Program-made: the position numbers and the translations under genes
In this document: in pieces, positions 1 through 4,876 of the stretch
How positions within the stretch are numbered: position 1 is the stretch's first letter
Layout of the letters: the number at the start of each line of letters is the position of its first letter
The notes under the pieces: model-generated
The model's database searches: none
Told to the model about the DNA's origin: nothing
Seen by the model: the letters and a program-made list of their open reading frames with translations, nothing else
DNA from: Prevotellaceae bacterium
GTDB lineage: Bacteria; Bacteroidota; Bacteroidia; Bacteroidales; Paludibacteraceae
Length of the DNA stretch: 5,205 nucleotides
Assembly: GCA_031290375.1 (NCBI GenBank)
Contig: JAITNR010000070.1
Location: 1-5,205 of the forward strand
Direction: 5' to 3'

Positions 1-144
1 TTGCTCCATAAGAGCAATATCCTTTGCACTTCTTTTAAGCATTATAGCCGTATTTTTATTTTCGGACAAAAGCCTAACGTTGTGCGCTAAAATATAATTC
101 ACTAACTCGACTGTGCGAGGTTTCACATTGATTTTTATGTACAT
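1..144 (-). CDS. Partial hypothetical protein, N-terminal 48 residues only
   Basis: An open frame starts at ATG (complement of 142-144) and stays open for 48 codons to the left edge, so the gene is cut by the window. An in-frame TAA (complement of 157-159) lies five codons upstream, so this ATG is the first usable one. The leader TTAAAAGAATT is A-rich, as at other starts here. The peptide begins MYIKINVKPRTVELVNYILA and continues with a basic, helical-looking stretch containing NKNTAIMLKRSAKDI. It has no signal peptide or membrane segment, and I do not recognise a family. In Mu the gene after gemA is mor, the middle-operon activator, but nothing in these 48 residues supports that identity. 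It lies 178 bp after gemA, beyond the large repeat cluster, in the same direction. It is judged real from its clean start, same-strand position and open frame. Confidence 0.6.
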   Translation of the reverse strand, partial: MYIKINVKPRTVELVNYILAHNVRLLSENKNTAIMLKRSAKDIALMEQ

Positions 145-168
145 AATTCTTTTAATTTATTATTTAAT

Positions 169-182
169 GATTTACGATTTAC
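169..182. repeat. GATTTAC heptamer, two tandem copies
   Basis: Two exact GATTTAC units sit side by side at 169-175 and 176-182. Weaker ATTTA echoes at 155-159 and 162-166 have the same 7-bp step. This is the left end of a repeat cluster that fills the gap between gemA and the next gene. Two copies could arise by chance in AT-rich DNA. The adjacency to clearer arrays makes a shared origin more likely. Confidence 0.5.
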
Positions 183-190
183 TTTTCTAC

Positions 191-219
191 CACAAAGGGC
201 ACAAAGTTTCACAAAGTTT
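191..219. repeat. CACAAAGNNN direct repeat, three copies
   Basis: CACAAAGGG (191-199) is followed by two exact CACAAAGTTT copies (200-209 and 210-219). The motif belongs to a different repeat family from its neighbours, with a period of 9-10 bp instead of 7. It directly abuts the TCAATTC array at 221. I recall similar CACAAAG-rich repeats from Bacteroidota intergenic regions, but cannot check that here. No coding role is evident. Confidence 0.7.
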
Positions 220-220
220 C

Positions 221-325
221 TCAATTCTCAATTCTCAATTCTCAATTCTCAATTCTCAATTCTCAATTCTCAATTGTCAATTGTCAATTGTCAATTGTCA
301 ATTGTCAATTGTCAATTGTCAATTA
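221..325. repeat. Heptamer array: 7x TCAATTC, 7x TCAATTG, 1x TCAATTA
   Basis: Fifteen contiguous 7-bp units run without a gap. Seven exact TCAATTC (221-269) are followed by seven exact TCAATTG (270-318) and a final TCAATTA (319-325). The last three bases (323-325) are the complement of the gemA TAA stop codon, so the array starts at that stop on the coding strand. On the minus strand each unit carries TGA. Because 7 is not a multiple of 3, all three frames are closed there, while the plus strand has no stop in any frame. The open plus-strand frame across this region (113-586) is therefore a product of the repeat. The TCAATTG block contains the palindrome CAATTG in every unit and could fold on itself with single mismatches. 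The TCAATTC block lacks this property. Confidence 0.95.
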
Positions 326-796
326 ATTCAGCATTTGAATTCCAAACATCGCCTCTGCCGTTACCTTATCAACCTCTTTTATCGCTTTTTGCTTTTTCAA
401 AAAAGCGTTATAAACAGCCTGCAAATTGCCCTGCGATATTTTATTAAAATCTGTTTCGCCGGCAGCGCGGCAAACCATACTTTTGATGTACGCAACATTG
501 CTGCCGTGTTCTGCCATTCCGCTCATACGAAGGTAAGCACCTGTTGCGCCCATCACGCGCTTGCGCCACACATCGGCATCGTGTGAAGTTACCGTTTTTT
601 TGCCTTTGCGGGCGTGGCTGTCCAAAAGGTTGCAAGCCTGCATCAGTTCGTATGCGCTCAAATCCTTGCTGCTTTCCACTCCCCAAGCCGACAGAAAAGA
701 AAGTTTATCCTCGTTGTTCATCCCGCATTGCCCCAGCAATACGTGAAACTTCTTTATCAATGAAGTTTGCTGCCTGTCTATGAATGTTTTAGTCAT
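323..796 (-). CDS. gemA: Mu gp16/GemA-like early phage protein
   Basis: This 157-aa soluble protein resembles the GemA (Mu gp16, DUF1018) family of early Mu-like phage proteins, whose biochemical role is poorly understood. In Mu, GemA has been linked to modulation of host gene expression and DNA supercoiling. The N-terminus fits the family plan: a basic start (MTK...RQQTSLIKKFHVLL), then a segment with GMNNEDKLSFLSAWGVESSK, then LSAYELMQACNLLDS. A second half contains WRKRVMGATGAYLRMSG (77-93) and a helical region ending YNAFLKKQKAIKEV. Its place after the A and B genes matches Mu. The start ATG (794-796) lies inside a heptamer repeat, and the leader is A-rich without a Shine-Dalgarno site. 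The TAA stop is the first base triplet of another repeat. The family call is from pattern memory, with no alignment, so a different small phage protein remains possible. Confidence 0.6.
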   Translation of the reverse strand: MTKTFIDRQQTSLIKKFHVLLGQCGMNNEDKLSFLSAWGVESSKDLSAYELMQACNLLDSHARKGKKTVTSHDADVWRKRVMGATGAYLRMSGMAEHGSNVAYIKSMVCRAAGETDFNKISQGNLQAVYNAFLKKQKAIKEVDKVTAEAMFGIQMLN

Positions 797-821
797 TAGT
801 TATTAGTTATTAGTCGTTAGT
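787..821. repeat. TATTAGT heptamer run overlapping the gemA start codon
   Basis: Five 7-bp units are in register: TTTTAGT (787-793), CATTAGT (794-800), TATTAGT (801-807), TATTAGT (808-814) and CGTTAGT (815-821). On the coding strand they read ACTAACG, ACTAATA, ACTAATA, ACTAATG, ACTAAAA. The ATG of gemA is the end of the fourth unit, and codons 2-4 (Thr-Lys-Thr) come mostly from the fifth. The run thus supplies both the leader and the start codon of the gene. The middle three units are near-exact, and the outer ones are degenerate. Confidence 0.8.
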
Positions 822-826
822 TTTTT

Positions 827-875
827 TTAATTCTCAATTCTCAATTCTCAATTCTCAATTCTCAATTCTCAATTA
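827..875. repeat. Heptamer array: 5x TCAATTC with degenerate end units
   Basis: Five exact TCAATTC units (834-868) are flanked by a degenerate TTAATTC (827-833) and a terminal TCAATTA (869-875). As in the larger array at 221-325, the last three bases are the complement of a TAA stop codon, here that of the RecA-like ATPase gene. No TCAATTG units are present. A T8 run (821-828) joins it to the TATTAGT run, so the whole 76-bp gap between the ATPase stop and the gemA start is repeat plus T-tract, with no unique sequence. Confidence 0.95.
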
Positions 876-1484
876 TTTTGCCCAGTATGCTTTTGCCAGT
901 TCTTTGCTTATTATTAGCGGTTCGCCACCGCCGTACCTGCCAACAGGAAATGCTTTAAAACCCTCAATTCTGAATGCTACATTTGCATCGCGCCAAATCC
1001 GTATTGCCACTTTGCCTTCAGGCTGATTGCCAGCCGCGTGGCTGACGTAAATAAACAGTTTATTGGAAAATGTCTCTTTTAATCTCTTGTAATCTTTAAA
1101 AGTCAATTCCCAAAATTGAACGGTGTCTATAAATATCACATTCGGGCTGCGCTTGCGGTTGAGACGGGTTATCAGCCCGCCAATTTCTTCTTTGTCTAAA
1201 AGATTAAATCTTCCGTATGTCTCTTGCATATCATACCGAACAAATGCCTCCCGTATGGACAAACTCACACCCTCCTCAACCGAATTATAAAGCACATCCT
1301 CAAACTTTGTAAGATACTTGGCAAGTTTCATTGCAAAACTCGTTTTGCCGTTCTTAACCGTTCCGTAGATTATCCACGTCCCGCTTAGTTCCGGACAACC
1401 GACAGCATCGCGCCACACGCCATCAAATTCCAAAGTGTTGAACTTTGCAGCAAGAACATTATTTACAGAATAGGCTCGTTTCAT
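873..1484 (-). CDS. RecA/KaiC/DnaB-type P-loop ATPase
   Basis: This is a predicted single-domain ATPase of 203 aa. The Walker A motif GTVKNGKT is at 41-48 and intact. VLYNSVEEG (64-72) matches the segment after strand 2 in RecA/RadA/KaiC/DnaB proteins, where a glutamate activates water (E70 or E71). VIFID (116-120) is Walker B. LFIYVSHA (143-150) fits the following sensor strand, and IWRDANVAFRIEG (163-175) resembles the late DnaB/KaiC motif around DADV. I chose ATG at 1482-1484. A TTG two codons upstream (1488-1490) is also in frame but less likely in this setting. The gene overlaps the end of the MuB-like gene by 26 bp, suggesting coupled translation. Mu itself has no obvious equivalent. 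A role in DNA replication, transposition or remodelling is inferred from context only. The superfamily is fairly sure, the function unknown. Confidence 0.75.
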   Translation of the reverse strand: MKRAYSVNNVLAAKFNTLEFDGVWRDAVGCPELSGTWIIYGTVKNGKTSFAMKLAKYLTKFEDVLYNSVEEGVSLSIREAFVRYDMQETYGRFNLLDKEEIGGLITRLNRKRSPNVIFIDTVQFWELTFKDYKRLKETFSNKLFIYVSHAAGNQPEGKVAIRIWRDANVAFRIEGFKAFPVGRYGGGEPLIISKELAKAYWAK

Positions 1485-2379
1485 TTTCAACTTTCAACTG
1501 TAATTGTTTCGCAAGTTCTTTGTAAATTCTGCGCAAACTCGGCAAATTATCATCACCCAGCGTGGAACGCAATAACTTATTTACATCAACGCTTGTGCTG
1601 TTTGCTTTGATAATCATTGCCGCGCTTGCCTGCAACATTTTTTCGCCCTCTTCGTGTGCTATCGGAACTACTTTGCCGTATTTACGCCCGAAACGGCTAA
1701 ATATTTCCGTATAACCTACTTTTTTGCCGTCAATGGAACGGCGGATTTTTTCGCGCAGTCCGTCCGCACCCATCATATAATATCCGCAGGAAAGTTCGGT
1801 CGCGTTCCACAATGCTTTTATTTCCAAAAAAGCATTGTAGTTCAAATCGCCTGCCTCGTCAAGAATAATCAAGGGGATGGGCAGCGTTTTCAGATAAAAC
1901 ACCAAATCTGCATAAACGTCATTGTAACGTCCGGTGCTGCCCACCCCGAATGATTTGGCAATGTAGCGTATCAACTTTTGCTTGTCCTTTACCTGACTGC
2001 AATCCACATACACAACGTTTTTGTGCGTTTTGGCATAATGAATTGCCGTGTAGGTTTTGCCGATGTCAGACAGGTCGCAAAGTAAAGCGCTGGTGCTTTT
2101 GCTTTGGCACAGTTCGAGTTGTGCCGTGATAAATTGAAATACCGGAGTGTTTGCCGTTTTCCATTCGGGAGCGTCTGTCAGGTTCACGCCTGTTTTGCGT
2201 GCCAGCGAAACCCACTGCGCATCGCTTAATACTTTTTCGGTGTCGCCATTTTTAATGCGGCTGTACTGCGCATTATTGATACCGATACTTACCGAAAACT
2301 TGGCATCGCTGCCCGAAAACATTCCGCGACTCTGTGCCAATGCATCTAAAATCCTTTTTCTTAATTCTGAAGTAATCAT
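1459..2379 (-). CDS. MuB-like AAA+ ATPase, target-DNA activator of transposition
   Basis: This is a 306-aa protein with the MuB plan. Residues 1-65 look like an N-terminal helix-turn-helix (SVSIGINNAQYSRIKNG resembles a Cro-type recognition region). An AAA+ domain follows from about 75 to 250, then a basic helical C-terminus with SLRRIYKELAKQLQL. The Walker A region is DLSDIGKT (102-109), with GKT intact but Asp where the first Gly of GxxxxGKT is expected. Walker B is LIILDE (170-175). MMGADGL (202-208) sits at sensor 1, and the arginines in FSRFGRKYG are candidate arginine-finger or sensor residues. MuB in phage Mu binds DNA with ATP, directs transposition to distant targets and stimulates the transposase. 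That role is inferred here from domain order and position after the transposase. The leader is A-rich (CACCAAAAAAAATG) without a Shine-Dalgarno site. The C-terminal codons contain a TTTCAAC repeat. Confidence 0.8.
   Translation of the reverse strand: MITSELRKRILDALAQSRGMFSGSDAKFSVSIGINNAQYSRIKNGDTEKVLSDAQWVSLARKTGVNLTDAPEWKTANTPVFQFITAQLELCQSKSTSALLCDLSDIGKTYTAIHYAKTHKNVVYVDCSQVKDKQKLIRYIAKSFGVGSTGRYNDVYADLVFYLKTLPIPLIILDEAGDLNYNAFLEIKALWNATELSCGYYMMGADGLREKIRRSIDGKKVGYTEIFSRFGRKYGKVVPIAHEEGEKMLQASAAMIIKANSTSVDVNKLLRSTLGDDNLPSLRRIYKELAKQLQLKVENETSLFCK
1485..1498. repeat. TTTCAAC heptamer, two copies, at an overlapping gene junction
   Basis: Two exact TTTCAAC units (1485-1491 and 1492-1498) directly precede the ATG of the RecA-like ATPase on the coding strand, where they read GTTGAAAGTTGAAA. 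They also encode part of the MuB-like C-terminus (LKVE). With only two copies, chance cannot be excluded. It is noted because the other two junctions downstream also carry 7-bp repeats at their start or stop codons. Confidence 0.45.
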
Positions 2380-2459
2380 TTTTTTTGGTGTTTTAATTAA
2401 TGAATAATTTTACTAATTTTGCAGATAAATTTTTAATCCCTTTTTTTTTATGCTAAATA
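2380..2459. other. 80-bp AT-rich gap before the MuB-like gene
   Basis: This is the largest non-repeat gap in the operon. On the coding strand it has an A9 run followed by GGG (complement of 2438-2449) and an A8 leader at the MuB-like start. I see no minus-strand match to the Bacteroidota -7 box TAnnTTTG and no terminator hairpin, so the MuB-like gene is probably read from the upstream promoter. The plus strand carries the perfect -7 match TAATTTTG at 2414-2421, listed separately. Confidence 0.5.
2414..2421 (+). promoter_or_regulatory. Possible plus-strand Bacteroidota -7 box (TAATTTTG)
   Basis: TAATTTTG matches the Bacteroidota housekeeping -7 consensus TAnnTTTG exactly. The nearest upstream TTTG (2384-2387) is 26 bp away, longer than the usual 19-21 bp spacing, so the -33 element is poor. 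It would drive an antisense transcript into the 79-aa gene and a 50-codon plus-strand frame (2450-2602). An 8-bp match in AT-rich DNA is weak evidence. Confidence 0.2.
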
Positions 2460-2699
2460 CTAATGAGACTCAAGACTGTCTTTTAACTTCTGCAAAAAAT
2501 CTTCTAAGCGAGATACTGTCTCTAAAGAACGAGTTAAACAACTTTCGCAACGAATTAAAATCGATTCGAGACGAGATTGATACTCTGAAAAATCAGAGCT
2601 AATACTTTTTGTACGGAATTCATCCCCGTAAATTAAACCTTTTTCGGCAGTTTTTTTATCTGATAAAATTTCTGCCTCGTTTTCTTTTCTGTAATACAT
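2460..2699 (-). CDS. Small hypothetical protein with long C-terminal helix
   Basis: This 79-aa protein lies between the transposase and MuB-like genes, in the same direction. The N-terminal half is charged and polar (MYYRKENEAEILSDKKTAEK). From about residue 36 to the end it is a likely amphipathic helix or short coiled coil (SRLESILIRCESCLTRSLET, then VSRLEDFLQKLKDSL), with two cysteines at 51 and 54. There is no signal peptide or membrane segment, and I do not recognise a family. The leader (ATTAAAAAATG) is A-rich like others here. The frame uses mainly TTA for leucine and GAA for glutamate, as the neighbouring genes do. The antisense 50-codon frame instead relies on CTA and CTG, so the minus strand is preferred. 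Its position suggests a role with the transposition proteins, but that is a guess. Confidence 0.6.
   Translation of the reverse strand: MYYRKENEAEILSDKKTAEKGLIYGDEFRTKSISSDFSEYQSRLESILIRCESCLTRSLETVSRLEDFLQKLKDSLESH
2583..2598. repeat. Short perfect inverted repeat (6-bp stem, AAAA loop)
   Basis: CTCTGA (2583-2588) and TCAGAG (2593-2598) flank an AAAA loop. On the plus strand a T5 tract follows after a short gap, at about 2606-2610, which gives at best a weak terminator. On the minus strand it lies within the 79-aa gene and has no U-tract. It may be coincidental. Confidence 0.35.
2646..2676. repeat. Symmetric 31-bp dyad inside the start of the 79-aa gene
   Basis: GGCAG (2646-2650) pairs with CTGCC (2672-2676), and TTTTAT (2654-2659) pairs with ATAAAA (2663-2668), all centred on the same base (2661). 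The only unpaired parts are a symmetric TTT/TTT internal bulge and the CTG centre. It could be an operator-like binding site, or a hairpin in the mRNA near the 5' end of the 79-aa gene (codons 8-18). It is seen in the sequence, and the function is unknown. Confidence 0.5.
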
Positions 2700-2734
2700 T
2701 TTTTAATATTTTTTAATTAGTGAATAAATTATTT

Positions 2735-4867
2735 TTAAATGCTGTTTAAAGCCATTTTTGCATAATCAAAATTTTCATAATATGCCGTTTCACAGGCAAA
2801 TTCTTCTATCGGCAGCGGCGCATTGGGTATCGTTTCCACTTCATCATCTATCATATCAATCGCTGTCTGTTGTTCCTGCGTTAAAAATCCAAGTTTGGGG
2901 AGTCCTGCTTTTATATCCTTTACCATTTTGCGAAATTTCGACTGCTCCTTGTTTTGAAATTCGTAATTTTCGCGGTCTTCATCTGTCCATTCGGCGCGGT
3001 TCTCGTTGTAACGTTTATTTTCTAAATTCATACCCTCGCCCAAATAATTGTTGTCCTGATACAGATAAATTTTTTCGGCATTATTATCGGCGTTTTTGCG
3101 GTAATAAGCAATTACATCGTAATTGTTCGATTTCAGTTTTTGCAGTATATCATAATTTTGCAGCCAAAAAACCTGATTGTTGGCACGAATACGCTTGTGA
3201 TTAACAATGCTCGTTTCTGTTGCGTAACCGATGCGCCGCCATACAAAATATTCAGGCAACTGATTAATATTCGGATTTACATTTTCAAAGAAAACATCTT
3301 TTCGCGTTTTGCCCGGATAGGTTTTTTGACTCGGGTGAAGTTCATTGTTCCATTCGTTTATATCGCTCAAATCATCTTCAATGATAATTCTTGCATCAAT
3401 TTCAGGTTGCACAAAGTCGCCTTTCATTTTTATCCGTTTACCTGCGTAAGCATTTTTACCATAAAAACGCAGGTTTATGTGTCCGTTTCGTTTTGCAACG
3501 CCGTATTTGAATTGCCGGTTAAAATGCTCCTGCCTTTTGGCTGTTGCGCTGTCGTTCATTGTCAGTTCTATAAACAAATCTTTCATATAAGGCATATCGC
3601 TGATAAGGTGATGTTCCGTGTCTGCCTCGTAGGGGGCGGGCAAATCGTTTTCGTACAAGAAAATCCACATATTGCGCAATGACTCATTCACAGTTTCGAT
3701 ACGCGGCTTTTCGCCAATCACATAAGCAGGCTTGAACATATAACCGCTCACGCAGTCGGTTATCACATATTTGGTAACGTCCCCGCGTGTTGATTTGCGC
3801 GTCATTTGCACGTCATCCATCGTTACCTTGCTCAAAGAGTATTCGCCGCGTTTGCGTTCGTGCTTCGGACTGAAATTGTTGTTATTGTTAAACCACCCAT
3901 CGCGTTTGGATTTGGTAGCCGCAATGTTTGGTATGTGTTTAACATAATTCCAAACCGTGCCGACTGATATTTCCTTGAAGTCTTGGGGGACGAAAACCAA
4001 TCCTGTTTCTTTGTCGAAAAACTCTTTTTTGCCCCGCAAAAATGACGTATATTCTTTATGAACATCTTCTACAAAAGGTTTTTCATCGCCTTTATTAATG
4101 CCGCCGTAAAGCGAAACAAGTAACTTCTCGGTGTCTTTGCTTACCTTTCGGGTATTATCATTGCCTATATTTTTATTCACAAGCCCAATATAGCCCTGTT
4201 GATTGTATTTTTTAAAGGAATTTTCAAAACATCTGGCGTTCATCAACACATTCATTTGCAGAGTTGCCGACATCTCAAGCATCCAAGATGACGCGCTTGC
4301 GTAAAATGTACCCATATCAGTGCGTTTGCCAACTTTTGCGCGAGCGGAAATATGCTTTTCAAGCCCTACATTTACACTGTCGAATATCCGAGCGCGATTA
4401 ACCAACTTTTCAATCGTGGCGGCGGTAATAAACTTGCCTTTCTCCTTATAATAATCAAGCAGCCAGACACGTGCCTTGCCGTTGTCTTCTATCAATTCAA
4501 ACAATATATTTTCTTTGCCGACATTGCTGGCTTGACCTGCAAAACCCGAAAATAGCGGGATTGCCGAACCTGTCCCCATTTTCGACATTAGCCCGATAAA
4601 CTGTGTCATTGCATCTGTCAAACGGTCTATCTTGTCCTCTAACCTATCCATTTTATCTCCCAACCGACCCAGATGCCGTTCTATCGCTGCAAGCCTGTCC
4701 GGACGTTCAATACTCTTAAAGTCAATCAAAGTATTGCCCCTAGTGCTGCGGCGATGGATATTCAGATAACCCCTTCGGCTGTCGTACCAAAGTTGGTTCA
4801 TTGACAAGCCTGCTGCCTGCCAGTCGTTGGATGTTATAGTTACCGTATTTCCTGTCGTTTGATACAT
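2735..4867 (-). CDS. Mu-type DDE transposase (MuA-like)
   Basis: This 710-aa protein would bind the element ends and carry out strand cleavage and transfer, as MuA does. Residues 1-55 form a small N-terminal domain. Residues 57-92 form a clear coiled coil (IERHLGRLGDKMDRLEDKID and on). Residues 115-320 are a helical, likely DNA-binding region, with SVGTVWNYVKHIPNI (301-315) resembling a helix-turn-helix. The RNase H-like catalytic core follows: first Asp in VTMDDVQ (351 or 352), second acidic residue in PYEADTEHH (D416, or E418 by another alignment), and Glu in KRQEHFNRQF (E447). Residues 530-640 resemble the beta-barrel C-terminal domain of Mu transposases, and the tail is acidic (DDEVETIP...). 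The start has a CAGGAG site 9 bp upstream. The reading frame is intact over its whole length, so the protein may be active. The catalytic assignment rests on motif reading. Confidence 0.85.
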   Translation of the reverse strand: MYQTTGNTVTITSNDWQAAGLSMNQLWYDSRRGYLNIHRRSTRGNTLIDFKSIERPDRLAAIERHLGRLGDKMDRLEDKIDRLTDAMTQFIGLMSKMGTGSAIPLFSGFAGQASNVGKENILFELIEDNGKARVWLLDYYKEKGKFITAATIEKLVNRARIFDSVNVGLEKHISARAKVGKRTDMGTFYASASSWMLEMSATLQMNVLMNARCFENSFKKYNQQGYIGLVNKNIGNDNTRKVSKDTEKLLVSLYGGINKGDEKPFVEDVHKEYTSFLRGKKEFFDKETGLVFVPQDFKEISVGTVWNYVKHIPNIAATKSKRDGWFNNNNNFSPKHERKRGEYSLSKVTMDDVQMTRKSTRGDVTKYVITDCVSGYMFKPAYVIGEKPRIETVNESLRNMWIFLYENDLPAPYEADTEHHLISDMPYMKDLFIELTMNDSATAKRQEHFNRQFKYGVAKRNGHINLRFYGKNAYAGKRIKMKGDFVQPEIDARIIIEDDLSDINEWNNELHPSQKTYPGKTRKDVFFENVNPNINQLPEYFVWRRIGYATETSIVNHKRIRANNQVFWLQNYDILQKLKSNNYDVIAYYRKNADNNAEKIYLYQDNNYLGEGMNLENKRYNENRAEWTDEDRENYEFQNKEQSKFRKMVKDIKAGLPKLGFLTQEQQTAIDMIDDEVETIPNAPLPIEEFACETAYYENFDYAKMALNSI

Positions 4868-4876
4868 TTTTTTTTA

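Noticed and set aside
221..325. CRISPR array
   Set aside because: The units are 7 bp and contiguous, with no spacers and no cas genes nearby.
221..325. Iteron-type replication origin
   Set aside because: The units are short, AT-rich and uninterrupted, no Rep gene is present, and the same heptamer recurs at another gene end, which fits an intergenic repeat better.
113..586. Plus-strand open frame of 157 codons across the large repeat
   Set aside because: It stays open because the plus-strand heptamers contain no stop codon. Its protein shows 7-residue repeats from the array, and the rest is antisense to gemA.
444..783. Other frames over gemA on both strands
   Set aside because: They overlap the GemA-like gene, have no recognisable domain and show low-complexity, Cys- and Arg-rich composition typical of shadow frames.
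1485..1490. TTG start two codons upstream for the RecA-like ATPase
   Set aside because: An ATG follows two codons later in the same frame with a suitable A-rich leader, and TTG starts are rarer. It adds only two residues.
2450..2602. Plus-strand 50-codon coiled-coil frame as a gene
   Set aside because: It is antisense to the 79-aa gene and uses CTA/CTG leucine codons unlike the neighbours, and its promoter lacks a well-spaced -33 box. It is kept as a finding, not as a gene.
2583..2610. Intrinsic terminator on the plus strand
   Set aside because: The stem is only 6 bp and the T-tract is separated from it, with no well-supported plus-strand gene upstream.
2758..3682. Long plus-strand frames antisense to the transposase
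   Set aside because: The intact 710-aa transposase with DDE motifs explains this region, and the antisense products have no domain signs.
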